NCBI RefSeq assembly: GCF_002338065.1 | Contig: NZ_DDHJ01000002.1 | Span: 187,414 to 251,413, forward strand | Source: Pseudomonas sp. UBA1879 | Lineage (GTDB): Bacteria; Pseudomonadota; Gammaproteobacteria; Pseudomonadales; Pseudomonadaceae | Length of the DNA: 64,000 nt | Direction of reading: 5' to 3' | In this document: in pieces, positions 45,001 to 53,141 of the stretch | Layout of the letters: each line of letters starts with the position of its first letter | Position numbering within the stretch: the first letter of the stretch is position 1 | Program-made: the position numbers and the translations under genes | Notes under the pieces: generated by a model | What the model saw: only the letters and a program-made list of their open reading frames with translations | What the model was told of the DNA's origin: nothing | The model's database searches: none

Positions 45001-45889
45001 CGAAAATATCCTGGTAGCGACGACGGCTTTCATGCAGCTGCAACTGGCGGCGCCTCAGGCTGCGCAGGGCCAACAGCGGCACAATGGAACACAGCAGCGC
45101 GATCAGGCATTTGCCCACCAGCGGCCCAATCAGCGCCTGACGCGCCTTGTTGGGGTCGAACAGGCCACGCAGTTGCCAGTCACTGTTGGTCAGGGGTTCG
45201 AGCAACACGGTCTGGGCCGTGCCGTCGGCTTGATCCTCGGCTGCGGCGTCGGCATAGATGACCCGCTGGCTGGTGCGATTTTCCAGCCGCCAGCTCGCCC
45301 GAAAATCCTGCTCGCTTTGGCGGGTGAGGGCGTTCATCGTCTGGGGATCGAGCCGAATGACCCAATGGTTGTCTTCCCGACTGCCAGGCTGACGGACGAA
45401 CAGGTAAAGCGTCGAGCCGTCCGGCGCGTCCGCGTAATAGTAGGTGCGATCGTCGATGCGCTCGCGCTGCTGAGTCAAAAAGCTGGCGTCCGCGCTGCTC
45501 GGCGCGCTGTCGGAGGCCACATTCGCGCCCGCATCCAACCACGCGACACTGCGCATCCCTGGCAGCGCTTTGCGCAGGCGATCGAGTGTCGCGGTCCGTT
45601 GGTCGGTGAGGGGGGACTCGCCTTTTGCATCGTCCAGAATGTTCAGGGCAACTTGCGCATTGAGCGCCATGTTCAAACTCAGGCGATCGGCCAACTGCAT
45701 GCTGTAGTCGACGCTGCGCTGACGTTGACGATCTTGCGTCTGTTGAAACTGTTCGAAGAGCTGCCAGATCAACAGCGCAAGCATCAGCAGCACCAGCACG
45801 GCCAGCGCACCCTTGGGCGAGCTTCGGAAAGCTGCGGCCGTCGCGCGTTTGGGAGACCGCAGGGGGGAAATGGGTGATGGTGTGGACAA
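42053..45889 (-). CDS. morA: Membrane PAS-GGDEF-EAL c-di-GMP enzyme, MorA-like
   Basis: A protein of 1278 residues. TM1 is about 28-44 and TM2 about 254-275, with a periplasmic sensor between. Then come a diverged PAS-like region (about 290-440), three PAS/PAC units (about 450-570, 580-700 and 705-830), a GGDEF domain with intact MGGDEF at 921-926, and an EAL domain with TEALLRW (Glu1054). The EAL domain retains DDFGTGYSSL and EGVE loop residues for catalysis. Both activities look intact; P. aeruginosa MorA acts chiefly as phosphodiesterase affecting motility. MorA lies next to glyA in PAO1, as here. The start is TTG (45889); no ATG fits before TM1. Confidence 0.88.
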   Translation of the reverse strand: MSTPSPISPLRSPKRATAAAFRSSPKGALAVLVLLMLALLIWQLFEQFQQTQDRQRQRSVDYSMQLADRLSLNMALNAQVALNILDDAKGESPLTDQRTATLDRLRKALPGMRSVAWLDAGANVASDSAPSSADASFLTQQRERIDDRTYYYADAPDGSTLYLFVRQPGSREDNHWVIRLDPQTMNALTRQSEQDFRASWRLENRTSQRVIYADAAAEDQADGTAQTVLLEPLTNSDWQLRGLFDPNKARQALIGPLVGKCLIALLCSIVPLLALRSLRRRQLQLHESRRRYQDIFEGTGVALCVLDLSGLPEYFKHLQLTSSDDLHQRLRNHPDQLPALLRQLRITEVNQVAATLLNVGSSAQAWQHLIEGCPRSQTGIGVQLISAVLDRLPQLELEILLPNADGNEHHLWLVVRLPEQPEDFNAVILNINDITNRKQTELALQERESFWSDVVRTVPDHLYVQDVISRRMIYSNHHLGQTLGYSKDELQQMGEYFWVMLLHPEDTEAYEQLRLARSEEGHKALTQCQLRFRNRDGHWRRFDIREQALELDKNGRVTRIIGVAKDITEQIEASQSLRDSEQRYRMLAESISDVIFSTNPKLRPNYVSPSVNTVLGYSAEWILTNGWNSIFANPQQLANLQGLLHRIGKALNKPESLAALRNEITTQLYLFDCLRADGRKIPVELRLVLLWDESGGFEGILGVGRDISQQRRAEKDLRMAATVFEHSTSAILITDPAGYIVQANDAFSRVSGYEMSQVLDQLPMMLTVENQQEAQLGYILKQLHQRGSWEGELWLKRRDGEHYPAWVGITAVFDDEGDLASYVCFFSDISERKASEQRIHRLAYYDALTHLPNRTLFQDRLHTALQHAERQQAWVVLMFLDLDRFKPINDSLGHAAGDRMLKDMAARLLECVADDDTVARMGGDEFTLLLQPGATQQAALTRAIHVAEQILASLVKPFVLEGREFFVTASIGIALSPQDGNELSQLMKNADTAMYHAKERGKNNFQFYQADMNASALERLELESDLRHALEQEEFTLYYQPQFSGDGKRLTGTEALLRWRHPTRGLVPPGDFIPVLEELGLVVEVGEWVIKEACRQLREWHKAKVRVPKVSVNISARQFSDGQLGMRIANILQETGLSPACLELELTESILMREVSEAMQILDGLKRLGLSIAVDDFGTGYSSLNYLKQFPIDVLKIDRTFVDGLPSGEQDAQIARAIIAMAHSLNLAVIAEGVETYEQLEFLREHGCDEVQGYLFGRPMPAQRFEAQFSNDALFMLD

Positions 45890-46304
45890 ACTGGCGATCC
45901 TGACTGCTGGACTGAATCAGCGGGTGCGAAATGCACAATAAGCTTGGCGCTTAAATGGCGCCTAGCATGCCCTGAGTTGTGGCTAAGTGCCAGCCTTTAA
46001 GGCCCGCACGGTTTGCCCTCTCGACTGCATTCGGGTAGCTTTGCGCCACGCGCGATGTGCCCGAATCTGCAAGCCGGTTTTCTGCAATTTGCCTCAGTCC
46101 TTGCAAACAATGCTCCAGCTTGACGACCGATACTCGGAAGTTTTGTCGCGACTATTCTGTTCGTGCTTCCCTTCATTCAAGGCGCGGATGCGTTACACAA
46201 CAAGTCGCAGGATTAAATAATCGCTGTTTTGCGACGGGGCTCCGGGTTTGCACGCCAAACCGGGCTCGCGCCTTTATTCACAGTCCTAACCAGGTTTTCA
46301 TTCC
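45890..46304. other. Divergent intergenic region, 415 bp
   Basis: Between morA (leftward) and ettA (rightward). I see no gene or RNA; several short open frames lack ribosome sites. Promoters for both genes should lie here. Confidence 0.4.
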
Positions 46305-47969
46305 ATGGCCCAATACGTCTTCACCATGCATCGGCTGAGCAAAGTTGTTCCGCCGAAGCGGGAAATCCTGAAAAACATTTCCTTGTCGTTCTTCCCGGGC
46401 GCCAAAATCGGCGTACTCGGCCTCAACGGCTCGGGTAAATCAACACTGCTGAAAATCATGGCCGGGGTCGACACCGAGTTCGACGGCGAAGCGCGCCCGA
46501 TGCCGGAACTGAACGTCGGCTACCTGCCGCAAGAGCCGCAACTGGACCCGAGCAAGACCGTACGTGAAGTGGTCGAGGAAGCGGTCAGCGTGATCAAGGA
46601 CGCTCAGGCGCGTCTGGACGAGGTCTACGCCGCCTACGCCGAGCCGGACGCTGACTTCGACAAGCTCGCGGCCGAACAGGCCAAGCTCGAGGCCATCCTT
46701 CAGGCCAGCGACGGCCATAACCTTGAGCGCCAACTGGAAGTCGCCGCCGATGCGCTGCGTCTGCCGGCCTGGGACGCCAAGGTCGAACACCTGTCCGGTG
46801 GTGAGAAGCGTCGCGTGGCCCTTTGCCGCCTGCTGCTGTCCGCGCCCGACATGCTGCTGCTCGACGAACCGACCAACCACCTGGACGCCGATTCCGTTGC
46901 CTGGCTCGAACACTTCCTGCACGACTTCCCGGGCACTGTGGTCGCGATCACCCACGACCGTTACTTCCTGGACAACGTCGCCGGCTGGATTCTGGAACTC
47001 GACCGCGGCGCCGGTATTCCGTACGAGGGCAATTACTCCGGCTGGCTGGAAGCCAAGTCCGATCGTCTGGCGCAGGAGTCCAAGCAGCAATCGGCCCACG
47101 AAAAGGCCATGAAGGAAGAGCTGGAGTGGGTGCGCAAGGGCGCCAAGGCGCGCCAGTCCAAATCCAAGGCACGTTTGCAGCGCTTCGAAGAAATGCAGTC
47201 GCAGGAATTCCAGAAGCGCAGCGAAACCAACGAAATCTACATTCCCGCCGGTCCGCGCTTGGGCGACAAGGTCATCGAATTCAAGAACGTCACCAAGGGC
47301 TACGGCGATCGCGTGCTGATCGACAACCTGTCGTTCTCCATGCCCAAAGGCGCCATCGTTGGCGTGATCGGGGGCAACGGTGCCGGTAAGTCGACACTGT
47401 TCCGCATGCTGATGGGCAAGGAGCAGCCGGATTCGGGCTCGATCGAAATCGGCGAAACCGTGCAGCTGGCGTGCGTCGACCAGAGCCGCGACGACCTCGA
47501 CGGCAGCAAAACCGTGTTCGCGCAGATTTCCGATGGCTCCGATCAGATCAAGATCGGCAACTATGAGATTCCGTCGCGCACCTACGTAGGCCGTTTCAAC
47601 TTCAAGGGTGGCGATCAACAGAAGTTCGTGAAGGACTTGTCCGGTGGTGAACGCGGCCGTCTGCACCTTGCGCTGACACTCAAAGAGGGCGGCAACGTCC
47701 TGCTGCTCGACGAACCGTCCAACGACCTCGACGTTGAAACCTTGCGTTCTCTGGAAGAAGCACTGCTGGACTTCCCAGGCGCCGCGATTGTGATCTCCCA
47801 CGATCGGTGGTTCCTGGACCGTGTCGCGACGCACATCCTCGCGTACGAGGACGACTCGCAAGCGGTGTTCTTCGAAGGCAACTACACCGAGTACGAAGCC
47901 GACCGCAAGAAACGTCTTGGCGAAGCCGCTGCCCAGCCGCACCGCGTGCGTCACAAGAAACTGGCCTGA
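46305..47969 (+). CDS. ettA: Energy-dependent translational throttle protein EttA (ABC-F)
   Basis: A protein of 554 residues, EttA length. Two ABC domains with no membrane part: Walker A GLNGSGKST and signature LSGGEKRRVAL in the first, GGNGAGKST and LSGGERGRLHL in the second. DEPTNHLD and DEPSNDLD are the Walker B regions. The linker (about 245-310, KQQSAHEKAMKEELEW then KARLQRFEE) is the P-site tRNA interaction motif. EttA binds the ribosomal E site and gates the first elongation steps by ADP/ATP ratio. The N-terminus MAQYVFTMHRLSKVVPPKR is diagnostic. Confidence 0.95.
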   Translation: MAQYVFTMHRLSKVVPPKREILKNISLSFFPGAKIGVLGLNGSGKSTLLKIMAGVDTEFDGEARPMPELNVGYLPQEPQLDPSKTVREVVEEAVSVIKDAQARLDEVYAAYAEPDADFDKLAAEQAKLEAILQASDGHNLERQLEVAADALRLPAWDAKVEHLSGGEKRRVALCRLLLSAPDMLLLDEPTNHLDADSVAWLEHFLHDFPGTVVAITHDRYFLDNVAGWILELDRGAGIPYEGNYSGWLEAKSDRLAQESKQQSAHEKAMKEELEWVRKGAKARQSKSKARLQRFEEMQSQEFQKRSETNEIYIPAGPRLGDKVIEFKNVTKGYGDRVLIDNLSFSMPKGAIVGVIGGNGAGKSTLFRMLMGKEQPDSGSIEIGETVQLACVDQSRDDLDGSKTVFAQISDGSDQIKIGNYEIPSRTYVGRFNFKGGDQQKFVKDLSGGERGRLHLALTLKEGGNVLLLDEPSNDLDVETLRSLEEALLDFPGAAIVISHDRWFLDRVATHILAYEDDSQAVFFEGNYTEYEADRKKRLGEAAAQPHRVRHKKLA

Positions 47970-47991
47970 TTCTTCTGGATCGGTCTCACTG

Positions 47992-48018
47992 AAAACGGAG
48001 TCTTCGGGCTCCGTTTTT
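47992..48018 (+). terminator. Rho-independent terminator of ettA
   Basis: AAAACGGAG (47992-48000) and CTCCGTTTTT (48009-48018) form a stem with an 8-nt loop containing TTCG, then a T-run, 23 bases after the ettA stop. The A-run opposite the T-run makes it usable in both directions. Confidence 0.9.
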
Positions 48019-48082
48019 ATGGATGAGGGATCGGCAGTCAGCCATTCATCGGCAGCCTACGAGGTCCTCCATGGGCGCCTCA

Positions 48083-48586
48083 TCATTCAACGACGTCCGC
48101 CTCGATCCGCACCACCTCAATCACCTGATCACCCGCCGGACGCCTCCATGTCACTTCATCCCCTTCCTGTGCACCCAGCAACGCCTTGCCCAGCGGCGAC
48201 GCCCAGTTGATCAGCTGGTTCGTCGCATCGGCCTGATCCTCACCCACCAACTGCACGCGTTGCTGACGATCGTCCTCATCAACGAACGTTACCCAATGAC
48301 CGATCTGTACTTTTTCGGTCGACATCGCCCCTGTGACCACCTGCGCGCTCTGCACGCGCTGATTGAAATAACGTAGGTCGCGTTCGATATCGGCCAGGCG
48401 CTGTTTGTCTGCCCGGTCGCCCAATGACGATTGCTCGCTGTGTTGCGCCTGCAGCGCAGCAACTTGAGCCTGCAATTGAACGAGCCCACGGGCGGTGACG
48501 TAATTGGGGGTTGTGCTGATCTGCCGCTCCACCGGTTGGCTGGCCTGCGCGGCGGCGTGGTCTTCATTGACGAAGGCCCGACTCAT
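48083..48586 (-). CDS. GreA/GreB-like transcription factor
   Basis: A protein of 167 residues from MSRAFVNEDHA with GGGAG upstream; a longer open frame has no ribosome site. An N-terminal coiled coil (TARGLVQLQAQVAALQAQ, then DIERDLRYFNQRVQSAQVV) leads to a C-terminal FKBP-like domain with VQIGHWVTFVDEDD, NWASPLGKALLGAQEGDEVTWRRP. These are the two halves of Gre factors that rescue backtracked RNA polymerase. It is close to GreB in length but diverges, and the acidic tip residues at the coiled-coil bend are not obvious; it may belong to the Gre-like competitors. Confidence 0.85.
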   Translation of the reverse strand: MSRAFVNEDHAAAQASQPVERQISTTPNYVTARGLVQLQAQVAALQAQHSEQSSLGDRADKQRLADIERDLRYFNQRVQSAQVVTGAMSTEKVQIGHWVTFVDEDDRQQRVQLVGEDQADATNQLINWASPLGKALLGAQEGDEVTWRRPAGDQVIEVVRIEADVVE

Positions 48587-48688
48587 GGCGTGCTCCCTAT
48601 TTGATTGCGCTGTTGTAGCGCTGTCATAACGGTTGGGCCATGTGGTCAGTGCACAAGTTTCGTCGCACGCGTGATCACGACGCATTGG

Positions 48689-49048
48689 TCAGTGGGAGCG
48701 ATACGCCTTGGCCGCATCCTGGGTTTTCTGCTGCTCCCACGCGCGGTCGCGGTCGTTCCAAATACTGTCTCTGCCTTGATCCTGAAGATTGCGATTGGCC
48801 AATTGACCTCTGCACTGATTGAACCCATCGCTCCAACCCTGCGCATAAATCGTGTCGCGCAAGAAGCGCTGAACATCTTTCTTGTACTGGCCTTTAATGG
48901 GGTCGATGGACTGTCGACCGCTTCCGCAACCGTCCTGAAACCCGTCTGCGAATGCAGGGGGGTAACCCTCGGCGACTAACTGGTCATGGGTAGACTGACA
49001 ACCGGCGACCGCCAAACAGCACCACAGCGTAACCCAACGTGTGTTCAT
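48689..49048 (-). CDS. Small lipoprotein of unknown function
   Basis: A protein of 119 residues with GGGAAACGGAA upstream. The signal ends in the lipobox LAVAGC (Cys17). The mature part repeats G-[FY]-x-DG-x-x-x-[GN]-x-C (FADGFQDGCGSG and WSDGFNQCRGQ), with four Cys that could form two disulfides. Many charged residues follow at the C-terminus (WNDRDRAWEQQKTQDAAKAY). I do not know a function. It runs in the same direction as the Gre-like gene, 102 bases upstream of it. Confidence 0.85.
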   Translation of the reverse strand: MNTRWVTLWCCLAVAGCQSTHDQLVAEGYPPAFADGFQDGCGSGRQSIDPIKGQYKKDVQRFLRDTIYAQGWSDGFNQCRGQLANRNLQDQGRDSIWNDRDRAWEQQKTQDAAKAYRSH

Positions 49049-49276
49049 TTCCGTTTCCCTCGACTCATGTAAAAAGTCTAGAAGCGGATCCGTGAGTTAT
49101 TTGTAAAAGGCGTGTGAGAAATCCATTAACCGATGCTCGGTCGCGTGGCGTTAGTTCCCATTTTCCGCCTGACGGCCAAGCCTCCGAAAAAACGTTTAGT
49201 CATTTTCCCCTCGACACTCAGAAAACATATCAGGTTGCTAAACTACCGCGTTGCGTAAAACGGCTTAGGAAGATTG

Positions 49277-50485
49277 ATGAACCTCAGAACGATCCTTATT
49301 CTCGGCGCCCTCAGCGCATTTGGCCCGATGGCCATCGACTTTTACCTCCCTGGTTTTCCCGCGATGGCGTTGGCGTTCGGAACGGACGAAAGACACGTCC
49401 AGATGACCTTGGCGTCCTACTTCCTGGGGCTGAGCATCGGGCAACTGGCTTATGGTCCGATCGCGGATCGGTTCGGGCGGCGAATCCCGCTCTTGTTCGG
49501 CGTGGGATTGTTCACGCTGGCCTCCCTGGCGTGTGCGTTCGCACCAAGCCTTGAATGGCTGATTGCCGCGCGTTTCGTCCAGGCATTGGGCGGATGTGCA
49601 GGCATGGTCCTTTCTCGCGCGATCGTCAGCGACAACTGCTCCCCCGTGGACTCGGCGAAAGTGTTCTCGCAACTCATGCTGGTCATGGGGTTGGCGCCGA
49701 TCCTGGCCCCGATGCTCGGGGGGCTGTTGGTCAACGTGTACGGTTGGCAAGCGATCTTTCTCACACTGACGTTGTTCAGCGCCCTCACGGCGATGGCGGT
49801 GGCGTTGGGATTACCAGAAAGTATGCCGGCCGGGCATCCCCGGCCGCCGCTGTCCGGAGCGCTGAGGTCTTACTGGGCGCTGTTCGGTGACCGGATCTTC
49901 CTCGGCCATGCCCTGACCGGCGGAATCGCCATAGCCGGGATGTTCTCCTACATCGCGGGCTCGCCTTTCGTATTTATCAAGCTCTATGGCGTACCTGCCG
50001 AGCACTACGGCTGGTTGTTCGGCACCAACGCCGCAGGCTTCATTCTGGTGGCGCAAGTCAATGCCCGGCTGGTAGGACGGTTTGGCCCGGCGAAGCTGCT
50101 GTCTCGTGCGGTCTGGCTTTATCTGGCTGCAGCCGTCGTCTTGCTGGTGATTGCGTCCCTGCACACCGAACAGCTATGGCCGCTGCTGATTCCGCTGTTT
50201 GTCTACATCGCCAGCCTGGGGTGCATCATTCCCAATGCTTCCGCGTGCGCAATGGCGGGACAAGGCAAGCGGGCTGGCAGTGCCTCGGCTTTGCTGGGCT
50301 GTCTGCAATTCAGTGTGGCCGCGGGCGCGGCTGCATTGGTCGGTGTGCTTCACGATGGAACAGCGGTTCCCATGGCGGTCGTCATTACGCTGTGCGGCGT
50401 GCTGGCGGCAGGATTGGCGACGATTACCCGGCGTGCGCAGATCAAACGCGATACCGCGATTCCTCACGTGGACGTCCGCATCTGA
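49277..50485 (+). CDS. MFS multidrug transporter, Bcr/CflA family
   Basis: A protein of 402 residues from ATG at 49277 (a TTG one codon earlier is less likely), with AGGAAG upstream. Twelve membrane segments. TM1 has LGALSAFGPMAIDFYLPGFPAMALAF, and the loop after TM2 is GPIADRFGRRIPLLFG, the Bcr/CflA signature. LVLGMAPILAPMLGG-like VMGLAPILAPMLGGLL is the motif C region. It exports drugs such as bicyclomycin, sulfonamides or related compounds in relatives. A perfect hairpin follows 16 bases after its stop. Confidence 0.9.
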   Translation: MNLRTILILGALSAFGPMAIDFYLPGFPAMALAFGTDERHVQMTLASYFLGLSIGQLAYGPIADRFGRRIPLLFGVGLFTLASLACAFAPSLEWLIAARFVQALGGCAGMVLSRAIVSDNCSPVDSAKVFSQLMLVMGLAPILAPMLGGLLVNVYGWQAIFLTLTLFSALTAMAVALGLPESMPAGHPRPPLSGALRSYWALFGDRIFLGHALTGGIAIAGMFSYIAGSPFVFIKLYGVPAEHYGWLFGTNAAGFILVAQVNARLVGRFGPAKLLSRAVWLYLAAAVVLLVIASLHTEQLWPLLIPLFVYIASLGCIIPNASACAMAGQGKRAGSASALLGCLQFSVAAGAAALVGVLHDGTAVPMAVVITLCGVLAAGLATITRRAQIKRDTAIPHVDVRI

Positions 50486-50501
50486 CAAGCATTCGAACAG
50501 T

Positions 50502-50528
50502 GCCTGCGACACTCTAAGCGTCGCAGGC
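50502..50528. terminator. Hairpin downstream of the Bcr-like gene
   Basis: GCCTGCGAC (50502-50510) and GTCGCAGGC (50520-50528) form a perfect 9-bp stem with a 9-nt loop. It lacks a T-run, so it may protect the transcript rather than end it. Confidence 0.5.
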
Positions 50529-51168
50529 AAGCCAGTGACATATACAAAGCAGGTGGGAGTCAGACCTGTTTAGTCGTGTTCGGTCTGTAGACGATTCAAA
50601 TTAATATGTTGGCATTTACTACTGCAAAAATAGACGTTTCTTACAGCTCATTTTTTCAAGGCGCGCATCACTGCACTTCGACCTCATTAATGCACTCGAC
50701 GGCATTAGACTGAGGGATGTTTTTTTTGAGAGTTTTTGGAGAGTTTGTTGTAGGCATTTGCCTCGCCCACCTTGCCGCCATCGCAGTGCGAAACGCCTGA
50801 ACGCCTTATTAGTCGTGCATATCGACGATTGTTGAATGTGTATTCAACAGTGTCGAAGGAGCAACCTTTGCTCAACGATTTGCCGGCAATGCTGACAAAC
50901 TTCGGTAGCGAGCATCGACAAGTCGATTTTCTATCCTGAAGCAGCGCTTATACTACGCCACCACTGTGGATGCGATTTAATGACGAGACGTTGAACTGTT
51001 GCGATTGCGCAAGCAAATCTGTACTGCCTGACAACAGGCCGTTATGCGAAGTTTTCAAAATGTGACGTAAATCAAGACCCCTCATGGGGCTTGGCAACAC
51101 TGTTAATTGTTTACGATACGTGGCGACCCGGTCACCGTTAGACGAATGTTTCAACAGGGAGTGAAAAC
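50529..51168. other. A+T-rich intergenic region, 640 bp
   Basis: G+C is strikingly low (21 of 60 bases at 50581-50640 and 23 of 60 at 50701-50760, hand count). It holds a perfect dyad at 50831-50848 and two tiny frames with ribosome-site-like leaders (50717-50800 and 50868-50939) that I do not call as genes. The last 100 bp must contain the promoter of the ArsR-type gene. A small RNA cannot be excluded. Confidence 0.5.
50831..50848. promoter_or_regulatory. Perfect palindrome, operator-like
   Basis: GTTGAAT-GTGT-ATTCAAC: 7-bp arms, 4-bp spacer. The form suits a dimeric winged-helix or TetR-type regulator. It is 320 bp upstream of the ArsR-type start, rather far for direct autoregulation. Confidence 0.4.
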
Positions 51169-51861
51169 ATGGAACATGCACCTTGCATCAGCCAGATTGC
51201 CGCACTGCTGGCGGACCCAAAACGCAGCGCGATGATGTGGGCATTGATGGATGGCGCTTCTCGGGCGGCGGATGAATTGGCACTGTTGGTGGGATTGTCC
51301 ACCTCTTCGGCAGGATCACATCTGGCACGGCTGGCTGCGGGAGGTTTGCTCAGGCTGGAAACCCGTGGCAAAAAGCGCTTTTTCCGGCTGGCTGCGCCGG
51401 AAGTCGGTACCGCAGTCCAGGCATTGGCCAGTGCCTCGATGATCAGCGCCGAAGTGATCAGCCGCAGCGTCGCCCAACCTCTGCCCCCGTTGCCATTGCG
51501 ACGCGCCAGCGTGTGTTCTGACCATCTGGGCGGCGAATTGGCGACGGAACTGTATCAACGGTTGCTCGGCGCCGGTTGGATCGAACAATGTGACCAGCGG
51601 CTTGAAGTGACCAGTGTCGGTATCTCCCGATTCGCCGAGCGAGGCATTTTCGTGCCGGCACTGGCCCACCGGCAGCGCGAAACCGTGTGCGCCTGTGTCG
51701 ATTGCAGCGACGTGAATCCCCATTTGGGTGGAGCGGTGGGGGCGGGGCTGCTGCAATTGTTCATGCAGCTAGGGTGGCTGCGCGCCACGGAAGAAGCCAG
51801 CACGTTGCAAGTGTCATCCAACGGGCAGCGGGAAATCAGCAAGATCGCGGCAGCGGCCTGA
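51169..51861 (+). CDS. ArsR-family winged-helix regulator
   Basis: A protein of 230 residues with GGGAG seven bases upstream. The N-terminal winged helix reads ISQIAALLADPKRSAMMWALMDG, TSSAGSHLARLAAGGLLRLETRGKKRFFRLA, the ArsR/SmtB layout. It is longer than the usual 100 or so: residues 105-230 form a second domain with several Cys (VCSDHLGGEL, VCACVDCSDVNPHLGG). The CxC-xx-C and His-rich stretch hints at metal binding or redox sensing. Members with this tail are found beside transporters or sigma factors. The neighbour genes give no obvious target; the Bcr-type exporter upstream is the nearest. Confidence 0.85.
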   Translation: MEHAPCISQIAALLADPKRSAMMWALMDGASRAADELALLVGLSTSSAGSHLARLAAGGLLRLETRGKKRFFRLAAPEVGTAVQALASASMISAEVISRSVAQPLPPLPLRRASVCSDHLGGELATELYQRLLGAGWIEQCDQRLEVTSVGISRFAERGIFVPALAHRQRETVCACVDCSDVNPHLGGAVGAGLLQLFMQLGWLRATEEASTLQVSSNGQREISKIAAAA

Positions 51862-51949
51862 TTGGCCTCAAGGGTGACCCTGGCGTGAGGCCCTGACTGC
51901 GGGAGCGGGTCGATCCGCCCCACAGGGAGCCTCTTCAGGGTGGCGGTGC

Positions 51950-52903
51950 TCAGCGCTTTATGAGTCGCGCATCCAGACTGTTTTGCGCCAGGCGCTTTGC
52001 CTGGTCTTGCGTCATGCCCAGATGTTCGTGCAGGGCATGAAAGTTCTCCGTCACGTAACCGCCGAAATACGCCGGGTCATCGGAATTGACGGTCACCTTC
52101 ACGCCGCGCTCTAGCATGTCGAGAATGTTGTGCTGGCCCATGTGATCGAACACGCACAGCTTGGTGTTGGACAGAGGGCAAACGGTCAGCGGGATTTGCT
52201 CGTCGATGATCCGCTGCATCAGCCGTTCGTCTTCAATGGCCCGCACGCCATGGTCGATGCGCTGGATTTTCAGCAGGTCGAGAGCTTCCCAGATGTACTC
52301 GGGCGGGCCTTCTTCACCTGCGTGCGCGACGGTCAGGAAACCTTCACCGCGCGCGCGATCAAACACCCGTTGAAATTTGCTCGGCGGATGGCCCATCTCC
52401 GAACTGTCTAACCCGACGGCAACGATGGTGTCGCGATAGGGCAGGGCCATGTCCAGGGTCTTCTGCGCTTCCTCTTCACTCAGGTGACGCAAAAAGCTCA
52501 GGATCAGGCCGCTGCCGATGCCGAGTTGTTCCTTGCCATCCTTCAGTGCCTTGGCGATACCGTTGAGGACCACCTCGAACGGGATGCCCCGGTCGGTGTG
52601 GGTCTGCGGATCGAAAAAAGGCTCGGTGTGAATGACGTTCTGGGCCTTGCAGCGCTGCAAGTAGGCCCACGTCAAATCATAGAAATCCTGTTCGGTGCGC
52701 AGCACATCCGCGCCCTGGTAATAGAGGTCGAGGAATTCTTGCAGATTGTTGAACGCGTAAGCCTTGCGCAGCGCTTCAACGTCGGTCCATGGCAGGGCGA
52801 TCTTGTTGCGTTCAGCCAGGGCGAAGAGCAGCTCAGGCTCCAGGGAGCCCTCTAGATGCAAGTGCAGTTCAGCCTTGGGCAAGGCGTTCAGCCAGTCGTA
52901 CAT
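51950..52903 (-). CDS. Adenine deaminase (adenosine-deaminase superfamily)
   Basis: A protein of 317 residues. Metal ligands His14 and His16 in LHLHLEG, then HAGEEGPPEYIWEAL (catalytic Glu), IDHGVRAIEDERLM (His) and VTVNSDDPAYFGGY (Asp pair). Although the fold is that of adenosine deaminase, its length and the stretch SLEPELLFALAERNKIALPW agree with the P. aeruginosa PA0148 type, shown to deaminate free adenine to hypoxanthine. Pseudomonas proteins of this group are often misnamed adenosine deaminase. It is a single gene with a promoter facing the ChaA gene. Confidence 0.9.
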   Translation of the reverse strand: MYDWLNALPKAELHLHLEGSLEPELLFALAERNKIALPWTDVEALRKAYAFNNLQEFLDLYYQGADVLRTEQDFYDLTWAYLQRCKAQNVIHTEPFFDPQTHTDRGIPFEVVLNGIAKALKDGKEQLGIGSGLILSFLRHLSEEEAQKTLDMALPYRDTIVAVGLDSSEMGHPPSKFQRVFDRARGEGFLTVAHAGEEGPPEYIWEALDLLKIQRIDHGVRAIEDERLMQRIIDEQIPLTVCPLSNTKLCVFDHMGQHNILDMLERGVKVTVNSDDPAYFGGYVTENFHALHEHLGMTQDQAKRLAQNSLDARLIKR

Positions 52904-53141
52904 GTGCGTTTTCTCATCAGGGCAATGACCGGCATTCTACAGAGTCAGGCACTGCTGCTGGTTAAAACCTGACCGAAAGGTTCAGGTTCCGATCAGCCAC
53001 GATATTGCACCCGCTGTGGCCCGTGATCGCGATGCCCCGAGTCAGTGTCTTGAAACCTTTGTTTACAACACGCACTCTCAACGCCTTAAGCAGTAATCAC
53101 TTCACGGATGTGCGGCATCGGTCGCAGGAAAAGAGGCAACG

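Noticed and set aside
43955..45877. A 640-codon open frame antisense to morA (and another at 42086-43870)
   Set aside because: Same artefact of codon bias. The sense strand encodes intact PAS, GGDEF and EAL domains.
42053..45889. Reading MorA as RmcA (PA0575-type)
   Set aside because: RmcA has a periplasmic Venus-flytrap sensor of the amino-acid-binding type. Here the N-terminal periplasmic part is different and the glyA neighbour is that of morA.
50717..50800. A 27-codon hydrophobic frame after GAGG in the A+T-rich gap
   Set aside because: It is too short to separate from chance and has no homologue I know. Listed only as part of the gap.
50868..50939. A 23-codon TTG frame after AAGGAG in the A+T-rich gap
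   Set aside because: No second line of evidence; the TTG start and length are weak.
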